DNA from: Ophthalmolycus amberensis
Lineage: Eukaryota > Chordata > Actinopteri > Perciformes > Zoarcidae
Direction of reading: 5' to 3'
NCBI GenBank assembly: GCA_024529925.1
Contig: JAFEUB010000722.1
Coordinates: forward strand, 124,001-188,000
DNA: 64,000 bases
This document shows positions 1 through 11,932 of the stretch, piece by piece. The notes beneath the pieces were generated by a model. The model was given only the letters and a program-made list of their open reading frames with translations. It was not told the DNA's origin and did no database searches. A program made the translations under genes and the position numbers. How positions within the stretch are numbered: position 1 is the stretch's first letter; each line of letters opens with the position of its first letter.

Positions 1-1391
1 CTCATTTTAAACTATGCTAATGGGACATAATAAGGCAGAACCAACAGATGTTGCAGCACTCTCACAATTTTGTCGCCACTTAATTCTGCTTGGTCCTGAA
101 GCTGCTGACTGACTCAGCCCTCCTGATTCCTGTAAGACTCTCCGAGGTTTCCGTGTGTATGCCACCTTCTGGTTCAGTGTGTGTGTGTGTGTGTGTGTGT
201 TGTGTCTTCTCAACAGCAGTATTCCCTCTGACCTGCAGAATAATCCTCACCTCAGGCCTAACCCAGGGCTAATTCTAAACAAGACTCTGAGGGCTTGATG
301 TTAGAAAACTGGCCTCCAATCTGATGGGAGAGATTGAGAGGAAGTGATGATGACGGTGGTAGTGATATCGATCACTCTGATAGGATGAAGCCGACGGCAC
401 TTGTGGTGATGAACATGTGGACGAGGATGACGGCAGAGGTGTTAATGGCGGCGGAGACGATGGAATCTGTCGTCCTTTCGGTCTGATCCAGGCTTGTTTT
501 GTCTTCAATCTCAGCTCAGACCCGTGAATTCAAACTCGACAACTTCTACATTTCAGATTCAGGACAGGTAGAGATTCAATACAATGCAGTTGTAATCGTT
601 CATCTGGTGTTGTCGTGCATGCTGACAGCCTCGGGGATAAAAAGGTTGTTTTTTAGCCATCTGCATTTTAAAGCAGGATCTCTAACTCGTGTTGGGGTAA
701 CTATTTTCAGAGCTTTTCTACACCTGGATTATTATTTTAGCTCCATGTTTATTCTCCCCTGCGGATTTATTGACAGTGCTTTTTGATTTAATTCTGCCTT
801 CAGAATTGAAGTTTCCAAACCAGCTAGTGTTCTCTCTCTCTCTTGAACATGGTGGTGTAGTTCGAAACCCAGTTAAGAAATGTGCATTTGGCATTTATTT
901 GCTCATATATAATCAGTGTTGATCATGTTGCTAATGAATTTACTAAGATGATGATAAGTATTATGAAAACAGCGGGGAACATAACTACAGTAATTGCATT
1001 TTTGATGAGGAAAATGAGGCTGGTGACAGTAATGGTGATGGGAATTATGGCGGCCATGGTTAATGTCTTCATTGGATGTTGATTGTATTAATGACGATGA
1101 TGACGTAATGATGATGGTGGTGATCAGGAGGATTAGAATAGATGCGTGTTGTCCAACTAGGGCAGGAAATGTGTTTGTCTCACCAACAAAGACCATAAAT
1201 AAAGTCACATGTATGAATATTACTTAAGAAATATTTCTAAATTCATATTTTATTTTATATTCAAACATTTTAAATCAGAAATACAGTAATATATTTGCAA
1301 AAGTGGATACAACTGGGTGCTTAGTGCTGTTTGTTTGCATAATAATTGCACACATCGTGTCATCTAGACGCTATTATAGGGGTTATCATGC
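1..1391. other. Non-coding, probably efna2 intron 1 or upstream flank
   Basis: No gene recognised. There is a (GT)12 tract at about 177-200, and degenerate GAT/GGT-rich stretches at about 340-460 and 1085-1130 (gatgatg, ggtggt). The translated frames over these are short and low in complexity. Confidence 0.5.
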
Positions 1392-1399
1392 ATCATGAT
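1392..1399. repeat. Left target-site duplication of the 1400-2097 MITE
   Basis: ATCATGAT, repeated exactly at 2098-2105. It is 8 bp long, as expected for hAT elements. The 8-mer is its own reverse complement, so TIR and duplication are easily confused, but the copies sit directly outside matching TAGGGTTGGGTA ends. Confidence 0.85.
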
Positions 1400-2097
1400 T
1401 AGGGTTGGGTACCGAAACTCGGTGCCAATATGGAACCGGTTCCGATACGTCCGGTACCTACCGGACCGAAACGTAACGCAGATTTCGGTGCCTCCTTTCG
1501 GTGCTTGAGCCGATTGAAATACTTTTTTTACACTACTCTGATGACTCCGTCCTGGCAGCAGGACTCGGTCCTCCGCTCCTCACTCATAGTATTATTACAA
1601 CGGGGTACTTCGCGCTGTCGCTCATAAGCACAACAACACAGGCACGCGAAAGCTTCTTCTTCTCGTCCTTTGAGGTGTACTGGCGGTTGGCAAACGACGA
1701 ATTGGCGCATTACCGCCACCAACTGGTAAAATAAAATAAGTCATGAGACGTGTCGTATTTTGCCAGAGAATGAAAATATGCTCATATTGCTGCAAAATAA
1801 TTGCTGAAGTTTGAAGCTGTAGTGTGTGTACAGAGTGTGTGTGTGTTTTGTATTTATTTAAGTATACTGTAAACTGTTAACAGTTAATATATTGTTCATA
1901 GTTAAAAAGTTTGAAGCTATAGTTTGAAGCCAAGTGTTTTGTATTTATTTATATTTATAGTATACTTTAAACAGTTAATATATTGTTCAATTTGAAGAAA
2001 AAAGTATCGGTTCAGGCACCGTTTAGGCACCGGTATCGTTTTAAAAGTATCGTTTTAGCACCGGTATCGGAAAAAACCCAAACGATACCCAACCCTA
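1400..2097. mobile_element. Non-autonomous hAT-type MITE, 698 bp
   Basis: The ends are inverted: TAGGGTTGGGTACCG at the left, and the right end reads TAGGGTTGGGTATCG on the other strand. Subterminal regions on both sides carry ACCGG/CGGTACC/GGTATCG motifs in inverted arrangement. It is flanked by an 8-bp duplication. No transposase is encoded; the interior is AT-rich with a short TG run near 1840. TIR, duplication length and size all fit a hAT superfamily MITE. Which autonomous hAT moves it cannot be told. Confidence 0.85.
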
Positions 2098-2105
2098 ATC
2101 ATGAT
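2098..2105. repeat. Right target-site duplication of the 1400-2097 MITE
   Basis: ATCATGAT, identical to 1392-1399. Confidence 0.85.
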
Positions 2106-4012
2106 GGGGATGAAATTATTGCACTGGTATGATAAAGATACTGAAGATGATGGTGGTGGTGATGGCAATGACGAGGATAGAGAGGGAAAGATTAAAATGT
2201 TGGTATTGACCTCATGATATGATGATGATGGTGTGTGTTAACCTCATTTGGAGGGGATGGTACCTGGGTCCTGAGAGGATTACCAAACAGGTATGTTCTC
2301 ATTCAAATGATCAACTGTGTTAAACTGTGTGGATATGATCAAAATGATTTGACTGCGTGAGTGATTATTCTGCTATGATGATGATGAGGAGGAGGATTAA
2401 AAAGGATGATGATCTTGATGCTCTGAGAGATATGTTTTCACCACATACAAAACAGTTGTATGAGGAGGAGGACGGGGATTGAAGGTGTAGGTGATGAGTA
2501 AGAGAAAAGGTGAAAATTAGTTAGAATTAGTGAAAGTGATTATCATGGCACTGTCTCTCTCTCTCTGTCTCTCTCTCTCACACTGTCTCTGTCTCTTGAG
2601 GAGGTTTGTGAGCACTCCATTAAGATTCTCCTTCTCGCCCGTCTGTTGCCTCTATGGAAAATGAAGCAGAAGAGAGTTGGGATGAGACGTTATTAGTTGT
2701 ATTTTTTGGCAGTTCTGTCTTTTCTTTGAATGGAAATAGAAAATGAGGAGATTCTCCGCTGATGAGATTGCTCCATTCTCTGAGGCGTCACCTCTAACTC
2801 TCTCACACAGCTGCAGAGAGGCGTTATGTGGTGTGTGTGTGGGAACCTACCTGCCAAACTGTGTGTGTATACATGTGTATTCCTTTGCCTTTTTATGTGG
2901 GTGTTTAGGTGTGGCTCAGAAGTGTGTAAAGTGTGTTTGCTTCAGAAAAAAAAAGGAAAAAAGATCCTTACACCGGTTTGAAGAGCTGAATCAAAGGCTG
3001 GCAAATATTCCTCGCCTCTTGTGTCGTTCTGAAGCAACTGCTGGGCTCCTTCTCTCTCGTCCCTGATTACTGAAGGGGCTGCAGGAGGGCTCTGCTCTCC
3101 ACCGGGCTTTGTGTTGATGTCCCTCATCTGTTGCACAGTGGGAAAAAACATGCTTCTTTATAGCTGGTATCAGCCTCTGAACAAGCAGGGTTTCTGCAGA
3201 AGCTGCGGCTGTCTGCATTTTTTGTATTTCCCTCCGTGGAAGAGTGGACACACGCGGGAGACACGAAGCTTGCTGTGGCACCAATCACCCAAAGCCTGAG
3301 GTGAAGCCAGAGACGAGAGGAAAGGAAGGGAGCGACACGGATATATTTGTAGTTTATACACATACAGTGGTGGATTATATTTGTCTAACAAGAAACATGG
3401 CTGTGAGGAGCTTCCTCGTTTTTTGGAGGTTTTTTTGTGATAAGGGTGTGTTGTGAAATAGGAGGAGAAAAGGCCCAAATTAAATAAAGTAAAAAAAAAA
3501 AAAAGAAGCTGTCATCCATGTATTTTAATGAGATTGAAGCAATTTACTATGTGATTTGTTAAGGCAATGAGCACAAAAAGTGTTTTAACCAAGCCAAAAG
3601 TAAAAACAGGGGAAACGAGGGATGTGATGGGGCGAGCAGGAAGAGATGGAGGAAAACGGGGGAGGACAAAGAAATTGCGATGAGGAGTGGAGCGTGAGAG
3701 ATGGAGAGAAAGAGGGGAAATTGACAGGAGGCGGGCATTGCTGTCTGTGGGTGCAGTGATGAGTATAGGCGGTGGCATCCGCTATTGGTGCTGCATACTC
3801 TCTGTTTGATCAGACGCACTTCAAACACCCTCGCTGACTTCCTCTCGCAGAGAAGTCGGGAGACGCCCGCGCGTTTGTGTCCGTGCGTTACACGCCTTGG
3901 TGTTTGCTGAGGAAAGCGTCATTTATGTTTTTGTTTCTCTAAAATGGGTCAACCCTAAATAAAAACAAGCACAATATCTACAGTAGCTGCGATGTTCACT
4001 GCTCTAAACGGC
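2106..4012. other. Non-coding intronic stretch
   Basis: GAT/GGT-rich degenerate sequence continues at about 2140-2500. A CT-rich run lies at 2551-2600, A-rich runs at about 2946-2960 and 3490-3504, and purine-rich sequence at 3600-3730. No exon with splice sites and recognisable homology was seen on either strand. Confidence 0.45.
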
Positions 4013-4020
4013 CTGTGTGA
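4013..4020. repeat. Left target-site duplication of the hAT element
   Basis: CTGTGTGA, repeated exactly at 5834-5841, directly outside the CAGTGGCGGC inverted ends. Confidence 0.9.
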
Positions 4021-4351
4021 CAGTGGCGGCTGGTGGATTTTTTTTTGGGTGGGGCCATCCAATCAATTTCAGCAAATAGTATAATTCAATGCAAAAAAAA
4101 AAAAAAAAAGGTATCAAAAACGCATTAGTACTTTGTAGTTACATTGTTATCATTTATTCCAACACTGACATAATAAGGACATCTTATTCATACACTTCAG
4201 TATATTAATAGATATATATATCATATAATAATAATATTCAGTATAATATGATATATAAATACCATATAATCATAAATATACAATATAAATATCATGAATA
4301 TATTATAATAAAATATAAATATCATATATAGTCGAATAGAACAAGTATATT

Positions 4352-4560
4352 TTAAGATGCCCCTATGAACCTTGTTTGTTGGAGAAACACCCAATCAGTG
4401 CGGTGAGGAAACCTGCATGTTTTTATGACAGTTATTTGTAAAGGAACTTTGCTCTTCTGAGTGGCAAACCTCTCAATGACCTTCTTATTGAAGTCAGGCA
4501 TGTCCCCGACAAGTTCCTTCTCCATGGAGAGCATAGCCAGAGCATTAAAACGCTCTCGTA
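4352..4560 (-). pseudogene. hAT transposase C-terminal remnant
   Basis: In the frame one base away from the DUF4371 piece, the minus strand reads ERFNALAMLSMEKELV, then DFNKKVIERFATQKS. This matches the end of hAT C-terminal dimerisation regions, where a short Leu/Ile- and Glu-rich helix precedes the stop. The join with the DUF4371 piece is near 4558. More than half of a normal transposase is missing between them. Confidence 0.6.
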
Positions 4561-5082
4561 CGTTACCGTTAGCATCGAGTGGGTGGAAATGTCCGTCGTC
4601 TCGTCTGCTTGTATGGCGATAAAATCAGCGTTCTTTACTTCCTCCAGAATGTACTCCTTCACAACCGACAGCATGCAGTCCAACAGCTCGTTTTGTACCG
4701 TCTTTGACGTGCCTTTAAACACGCTAGCTGTCTTAAGGTGCTCCTCCAGCACACCGTCGAGGGACGCAACAAAATCCACCAGTCCCTTGAACACGCCAGG
4801 GTTGTCAGAGGAGTCAGTCTCGTCATGCCCACGCAAAGCCAACTCAAAAGCCCCACAAAACTTGACACAATCAATTATTTTGGATAGAATGTGCCGGTTT
4901 TTATCCACCTCCTCATTGTGTTTCCTCACTGCAACCCTGTGTCCGTCGTCCAGCTGAGTTGCGATGTTCACTTTGCCCAATATGGCTAGCTTGACGGAGT
5001 TATCCATGTGCGTCCTGGTGTTCTCATGTCTTCTTATTTTTTCAGACAGGTGCTCAAGTCCCTCACTCCCGTAACTGTCCAT
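4432..5082 (-). pseudogene. hAT transposase DUF4371 region, truncated
   Basis: This frame continues the transposase with EHLSEKIRRHENTRTHMDN and KFCGAFELALRGHDE, then FIAIQADETTDIST. ADETTD is the region of the first catalytic Asp in hAT transposases. After TYESV the frame becomes unrelated sequence, because an internal deletion joins it out of frame to the C-terminal tail at 4352-4560. The rest of the catalytic core (second Asp, insertion domain) is absent. The first Met is within the broken protein and is not a true start. Confidence 0.82.
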
Positions 5083-5387
5083 GCTGATTCTGCCCCCGTT
5101 GTTTTAAAAAGCAAGCATGGAAAGCAAAATACGGCATTAGCACGACTGCATCCAGCTAGCCAAACTTTCTTGGTGTACCAGTCACTGGAGAAGTGTCGCG
5201 TGTGCTGCTTCCCTTTCACGCCAGTCTGCTGTGTTATTGTGATGTCAGGTTGTTCTGGACCCAGTTCTTTTACCTGTAGTTTCTCCGCCAAAGTTCTCCT
5301 CTCAAACGGGTCTTGGAGGAGAGATTTTACAGAGTTAGGATTGAGTCTTGGAAGAGTAGCGTTACTGCTCGCACTCGCCATTGTCAT
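5034..5387 (-). pseudogene. hAT transposase N-terminal part with TTF-type zinc finger
   Basis: A 117-codon frame starting MTMASASSNATLPRLNPNSV. It contains KQHTRHFSSDWYTKKVWLAG and then the Cys-rich stretch AVFCFPCLLF, typical of TTF-type zinc fingers at the front of DUF4371 hAT transposases (ZMYM1-like family proteins). The frame stops just after GVRDL. The expected continuation (EHLSEKIRRHE) is in the next frame, read by 4432-5082, so a single-base indel near 5050 breaks the protein. It lies within the TIR-bounded element, so it is transposon and not host coding sequence. Confidence 0.8.
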
Positions 5388-5747
5388 GTCGTTAAAATGG
5401 CGTTTCTCGCGAGACTAGCCCTGACGAGAACGCGCAGCGAGCGGGGCCTGATCGTTCTGGCCCCAAGCTGAATCTATTTCAGGGCGCTGATTGGCTAAAT
5501 TGTATGTCACTCATTTATATCTTGAATCAGCAATTGGCTAAACTGCTTCATAGACCCGTCTCCTTTGGGCCAAAACGATTTGGCCCCTGAGCTGCGCGTT
5601 CTCAGTGTCGTGCACACAGACAGGGGGAGAGGACGAGCAGGAAAAGCATATATTTTGCGCAGATATCATATTTTACACACATTACTGGGTACATTCCATA
5701 GTTCAAAAACACAAATATTGACAATTTGTATAATTTATGATTATTAT

Positions 5748-5778
<31 letters not shown>

Positions 5779-5833
5779 GTGTGGCTAATGGTGGGGCCAT
5801 GCCCCATGGCCCTCTATGGACCAGCCGCCACTG

Positions 5834-5841
5834 CTGTGTGA
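5834..5841. repeat. Right target-site duplication of the hAT element
   Basis: CTGTGTGA, identical to 4013-4020. Confidence 0.9.
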
Positions 5842-8800
5842 GCATGCACTACTTTACTTTCTCTATTATCCCCCCCCTCGTTTCACCTCTATGAATTATT
5901 CGCCAGTAATCGCTCTCTACATCGACTTCACTTCATATCTTCATTCTCTCCGTTTGCCTCCGTTGTGGATCTCCGCCGCATTTCTGCGTCTTAAAGAGCC
6001 GCGAGAGCTCATTAAAGCCATTAGCAGAGGAGAGAGTCACAGAATAGTTAGCGCGCGCTCTCTCTCGCTCTCTCTCTCTCTCGCTCTGAAAAAAAACCAA
6101 CCTTTTAAGTCATCCAGTAAAATCTGCTTTCCCTTCACCTTCTATAGGTTGCCTCCTCATGCATGTTGCATTAGGCGCACACTGCGTCTCGCTGCGACTT
6201 CTTTAATTGTCCTCTATTAAAATCACTCTCAAACACCCGACACATGAAAGTTTGATTGCGAACATTATTGAAGATCAGATTGATGAATTATTGATCGGCA
6301 ATGTGGGAAGTCTGTGGGGAGTAGATTAGACACGGGCCAGGAAGTGTGTTTGTGTGAGTGTGTGGTTAATGCATGCACTGTATCTGCACGTGTGCAGTTG
6401 AACATGTGTGTAATTGAGTATGCTTATGAAGGATCAAGTGTGTGTGTGAGAGATCAAGTGATGTGCTTTTGAGGTTGCGATCAAGGGCATGTCAGTGCGT
6501 GTTTTCGTGTGTTTTATCGAGAGTGTACTGTGTGTGTGTGTGTGTGCGTGTGTGTGTGAGCGCTGAGAACCAGAAAAAAACGAGCGCGCTCATGAGCATG
6601 ACATGAAGTGATAACTCCGCTCGGAGCTGGTGGTAACTCAGTAATTATTCTGTTTTTGAAGATAATTTGGAATGCGCTCTGATGTTACAGTAGACACTTT
6701 AACCTGACACCAAGACGTCAACTGCTCCGCGTAGGCAGATTCAACCTGCAGACCCATTTTTTCCCAATCTCCTGAAAACAGCAGCATGTGTGTGAGCATG
6801 GATGTATGAAGAGAACTGGATACAGCGTCGGAGGCGGCGCACCGTTCTTTGCTATGAAAGTTGCTCAGTTCCGCATTAAGGGGCCCATAGAACATGCGCA
6901 CTAGCGTTTTCTTTAACCCCGCCTCGGTCCGGCCTAGTTCTCTGTCTCATTCACATGAACGAAGGTATAGGAAAATAACTCTGGACTCTGTTGCGTTACA
7001 AACATCTATTTCCCAACGTAAGTCCTTTTGGGCCTCATGGCATCACGTGACCAACCCGGAAATTGTAATGGCTTTGGCTTCTTTGTAAATGTTGCTTTAA
7101 AGCCCGTCACTCTTCCTGGGGTCTTAGATGTGAGAGTTTGCTGGACAAACCTCAGGTTTGTTACAAGAAAATCAATGTAACAGATTAATAAAAAATAAAA
7201 ATAAAACTGCTAACAGAACTCACAGTTTAGTCAGCTGTGGTTGGAGGTGTGAATACTGTTTCATATAGGTGTTAGATGATGTGAAAATAAAATGGTGTGC
7301 AGTTGAAGAGCCAGAAAAAGACGGTGACATAAGAGTTTCTGTCTTGGCTGAGTCAGATGGTAGAAAAACATTGGAGTAGTACCTGTGATGTCACACGTAT
7401 AGGACATTTTGAAGCCAGGGGCTCACAGGTGCCCATCAGCACCATCTCATCAGGTAGCCGGGAAACAGAAAAACCAGGCAGAGCACGGGTGGAGCCTTGG
7501 TGGGCCTTTTATGCATTAGCTGTGAGTCATTTTAACGCAAACAATGCATTTCCAACTCGGCTACAAACACATCACAGATAAAGACACAATATGATTACAT
7601 CACCATTATATTAAAGGAGAATTCAGTTTTTTTTGGTGTATTTCCCATAATTGTGCCGATTGTGGCTCAGAATTTGTGCATAACAGCATATTGAGGCAAG
7701 CTGCACAAGCTTCCGACAGCTTGTTTTTTACAAGAGTCATTTCAAGTGATTGTCTCTGAGTTTGGCTGAAACAGTGGTTTTAGCACACAGCTCGTTTTGG
7801 TTGGACATATTGATTTTTTTTCTCCATATAGGAACATTATTCTTAGCGACTGTTTGTCTTACAATAATTATGCCAATTATTCCACTTCAATGCTAATGAT
7901 TGGAGCAGACATTTTTTTACCATTTTGTTTTGCTCTGTGTGCACACTGCATGATAATTGCTTGATAGGTCACTCACATATATGACCATTTTACACCGGGC
8001 AGTTTAATGCTCCTTGGGTGATCAGGTAGCAAGCAAATTGCACTCATGTTCCTTAATTTATGTGTAAATGAATCCAAGATTATGCCTTTTGGGATGCTTT
8101 GGTGTTGTTCTTCATCCACATTAAATTCTTCGGTTTACCACGTAAATGAAAGAATAAAGAGTTTTATTTTGGCGGCAAACTCTTGGTCAGTTTCAGTAAA
8201 CAAGAGAACGGTTGGTAAGTGCAAGTGGTGACCGGATAATGAATCCTAGGACTCCGCTGTTCACCTCATCCCTGTGAAAAGGAAACAAATAGGCCAGTGT
8301 CAGTTACTGGTCTTTTATTTAGAAGCCCCCTTTGCCGCTTGGCCCTAAACACACTCTCACTAAAGTATCTGGGGAGCTACTTAGCAAACAACTCTGAGTC
8401 AGTAATGAGGAAGGCGGTTTCACTCTCGGCAGAGCGTCTCCCTCAGTCCCAGCCTCCTGTTTGTTGATGGCCTTTGTTGTGTATTGCTGAGTCTCTCGGT
8501 GACACCGAATGCCACCGTCTGCATCCAAATTATATGCCAACGGGAGAAATCGGAAATCTCACATTCTGAGAAGAATATGAACTAGTGTGCCGACCAGGAA
8601 ATGTTCTGGGAAAATCCATTTCAAATAGCTCTGAGCAACCACTGCAGATCAAATCCTCCCCGGGTAGGGCTTGCTTGCCGGGCGCCCCTTAGGCCATGCT
8701 TATGGGTGAATTTGAAGTTGCCTTCTGAAGACTGATGTGATGAGAGGGAAGAACATACAGATGTAAAGTTACGGTTTGTCTTTTACTTTTTATTGACAAA

Positions 8801-9165
8801 AGCCAGGTGTGGATGAGGCTTAGTTTCTGTAGCGTTAAGTGTAAATTGGCTCCATTGTGCTGTCTGCTTGTCTGTTTCAATGATGTGATCTTTTGTTCAG
8901 TTATCCTTGTTTTTTTATCCCAAAACTTCCAATTTTCCTTCTCTTATAATGACGACATATTTACCTCCGCCATGGTTCTGAGGTTTTCTGTGATTTCTTC
9001 TTCACCTCCATCATGTGAGGATGACAGTCAGTCTTTCAAAACATCCTCAATAATAGCGCTTCCACTTCTCTGTGAAAATGTGGAAATAAAGAAATTATTC
9101 TAATGTGAATGTGTGTGAATGAATTGGCTGTGGTTGTGCAATTGCCTGTAGACATGGACAAATAA

Positions 9166-9167
9166 GT

Positions 9168-9223
<56 letters not shown>
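9166..9223. repeat. (TG)n microsatellite
   Basis: About 28 TG units with one T interruption near 9174. Confidence 0.95.
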
Positions 9224-9225
<2 letters not shown>

Positions 9226-10261
9226 GTCTGTGTGCAACTGCGGCGAGCACTCGATAAACCCATGACGATTCCATTATAGTTGCCGATTTACAAATCAATC
9301 TAAATTTCCTGCAGAAGCCAAAACTCTCCTCTCTTCCCCGTGTAGATGCAGTGCAGGCTGCAGCTGCAGCAGCATCATGAAGAAATGTGGTATTCTGAGT
9401 GTAAGGATTGTTTTACAGCAGCAGCGATGATGTCCAAGCGAGAAGATTTACAAAGGTCTTCAAAATAAGACGAAATGACAAAACCTACATTGTGAGATTC
9501 TTCTGTTTTGGTCTTCCTCACTGCTGTTTCACTGATTTATTCATCTTTCTCACTGAATTCCTTTTAAACCCCCCAAAAAATATAATAAAAACAAACAAGA
9601 CAAGAATGTAGTTTATAGATTAAAAAACATATTTCACCTCAAAACAGAATCCCAAAACAAGCAAAGACATGACTGAATCAGAAGCTGAAGCTAAACAAAA
9701 GACCACATGGAGTAAAAAACATCAGAGTAACACAAAGCAAGTCACCCCCAGAAATAGAAAGCGTTCATGGGATGTTTGTTGTATTTAGTAAAACGTATTT
9801 TAAAATGCATGATGCTTTTGTCTGTCGTCCATATTATACTTCATGCAGGGAGTGAATTTTAAGGCCCTGATTAAAACAGATGTGACAAAAAAAAAAAAAA
9901 ATACCAAATTGGTCGGCTGAGATAAAAACAAAAGAACAACAAGCTGATTAAAGGCCCGCTCCAAAAGCGAACTAATGAGGCAAACATGAACCAAACACAA
10001 AATAAAATCAAAAGACAAACCGAATGGGAAAACAAGATTCTAAAACTGTAGCGAACCAGCCAGCATCACAGTCACTGCCAGCGAAAACTGGACAGCTCTC
10101 AATCTGAAAACATGAAAATGTATTTCTATCCCTAAGAAGCTGACTCTTCAGAGACGCAGCGACAGGCAGGAAGTCTTTCCACCAAACGGACAAATCTGAA
10201 CCAAGGTTGGTGCTTTCGGGAAGTAAAAAAAAAAAAGAAGAAAATCCTCCCAAATCAGTTG

Positions 10262-10263
<2 letters not shown>

Positions 10264-10301
<38 letters not shown>
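10264..10301. repeat. (TG)n microsatellite
   Basis: About 19 uninterrupted units, followed by gcatgcatgtgtgc. Confidence 0.95.
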
Positions 10302-10302
<1 letters not shown>

Positions 10303-10761
10303 ATGCATGTGTGCATTTCCCTCCCCGCTGCAGAGGGAAGAACTCTTTGAACTGTGAACCAATGAGCATCACAGCTGCAGAAAGATGTTGCTAGGAGCAG
10401 TTCCTACATCCAGCTGTGGACCAGTGCATAACACGCGCGCATAAAACACACGTTTAGTACACACCCAAAACAAAACGTGACTGTCTTAAGGCCATACTGT
10501 CAAGGTGACAGTTTGCAGATGTAATCTTCTCCTCCACGTCCTCTTCTCTCCTCTTCATCACCACAGGAGAACATGTTATGTATCTGGAACACGTTATCTA
10601 CTTACATTGCTGCCATTTATTTTTTTCTCTCTCTCCCTCCATCTCTCTTTCTCTCCCTCCATCTTTCCTTTTTCCTATCTAATGCATAAAGACAGGGTGG
10701 ATGTATAATTCATACCCCCTCTGCCAGCCGTGCTCCTCTTGCTGTGTGTGTATGTGAGTGA

Positions 10762-10792
<31 letters not shown>

Positions 10793-10870
10793 CTGCCACC
10801 ATTACTTGTCAGGCCGAAGAGACGGACCTCACCCAAGGAAGCAAAGCGGAAAGAACAGGTCATCTGAGTT

Positions 10871-10901
<31 letters not shown>

Positions 10902-11486
10902 TCGTGTGTACATGTGTGTTTACCTCTGCGGGTCGTTACATTGCTGTAAATGATGTATAGGCGTGGGAACGCTCCGCTTGCTGACTTTTCTACACATTTC
11001 ATTACGTTGCTCAGGGTTGAAGGAAGCGAGCTTGGGCAAAACATTTGACGTCTGTTATCCTTTTGCCGTATTTATTGGTTTAGGGATTCGTATTCATCTC
11101 CGTGTGGTGTGCGCTTCTGCGCTGCTTATGAAACTGTAAAAGCAGGCCAGCGTTGGCTCTCTGAAGGCAGACATGCTTCTCTGAGCTCGAGTTTCTCTGA
11201 AATAGAATTTGGGAGGGCAAGACCCACCTCTCTTCTCCACTCAAGCATACACTTACTCATTCCCTCTGGGGAGGAGAGAGGGAGAGAGAACGAGGTACAG
11301 GAGTGGGAGGAAAGAGAGGGAGAGCGAGAGAAGGGATGGAAGAGGGGCGTAAAGTGCAAAGGAGGGAAGAGGAGAAAAATGGGAAGTGGCCAAAGAGAGA
11401 AGGAAGTGAGGAAGGCGAGAAAAAAAGAGAGGGTGGCTGGGAAGGGTGACGGCTGCCCGGTGATGGAAAGTGTATCCACTCAAGTC

Positions 11487-11932
11487 GGGGCTGGGCAATA
11501 TATCGATAGTGTTATCGTTTCCTGCTTTTGAAGGCTGCATTACATTAAAGTGTTGTAATTTTTTCATTTTACCAGACCATTATTTTCCTTTACCCACTTA
11601 CGAGCGACCGTGGCTCACTGGGTTAAGAGGGTCGTCTGGGAACCGGAAGGTCAACGGTTCGATCCCCGACTGGGACGTGTCACGTGTCGAAGTGTACCTG
11701 AGCAATACACTGAACCCCCGGCTCCCCGGGCGCCGATCAATGGCAGCTCACTGCTCCCTATATACAGGGATGGGTCAAATGCAGTAGTCAAATTTCGTGT
11801 ATGTGTAAAAAATGTATATGACAATAAAAATGGTTTCTTCTTACAGATTATTCATCAAAAATCTAATTTTGTAAATATTTTGTGAAAGCACCAAACCTAC
11901 AACATCGTTTTAATATTGTTATATATTTCTGA
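11487..11932. mobile_element. hAT-type MITE remnant, split by a SINE
   Basis: The left piece starts GGGGCTGGGCAATATATCGA and runs to cccactta at 11600. The right piece resumes after the SINE with gattattcatcaaaaatct and goes on to about 11932. From recollection, both pieces belong to a widespread teleost repeat whose ends read TAGGGCTGGGCGATATATCG. Here the first bases are altered and the opposite inverted end is missing, so it is an old, broken copy. The order of events is clear: the SINE is younger because it interrupts this element. Confidence 0.6.
11602..11843 (+). mobile_element. tRNA-derived SINE
   Basis: The first 80 bases look like a tRNA-type RNA polymerase III promoter: an A-box-like TGGCTCACTGGGTTAAG at 11611 and a B-box GGTTCGATCCCC near 11655. 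A tRNA-unrelated body follows, with ctgagcaatacactgaaccc and the tail gggatgggtcaaatgcag. It ends in a caataaaaatgg / ttcttcttac tail. Layout and length (about 240 bp) fit a teleost SINE. No clean target duplication was found, and the family name is not certain. Confidence 0.75.

Larger units (their letters stand above)
4021..5833 (-). mobile_element. Internally deleted hAT transposon (TTF zinc finger/DUF4371 type)
   Basis: A complete insertion of 1813 bp. The left end is CAGTGGCGGCTGGT; the right end reads the same 14 bases on the other strand. An exact 8-bp duplication CTGTGTGA flanks it. GGGGCCAT-type motifs lie just inside both ends. The minus strand carries remains of a hAT transposase: a TTF-type zinc finger region, a DUF4371 region and, after a large deletion, the C-terminal dimerisation tail. 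AT-rich sequence fills 4130-4330, and a 28-T run lies at 5751-5778. The exact duplication and clean ends suggest a fairly recent insertion. It cannot encode active transposase and would depend on a full copy elsewhere. Confidence 0.9.
5842..11486. other. Non-coding intronic stretch
   Basis: No gene recognised. It contains CT-rich sequence at 6058-6085, TG-rich sequence at 6340-6560, and long (TG)n tracts at 9166-9223, 10264-10301, 10760-10788 and 10870-10897. The segment 11265-11450 is strongly purine-rich (gagagag/ggaag). Frames spelling Cys-Val or His-Thr runs are microsatellite translations. Confidence 0.45.

Noticed and set aside
4583..4957. 124-codon + frame
   Set aside because: Antisense shadow of the hAT transposase on the minus strand.
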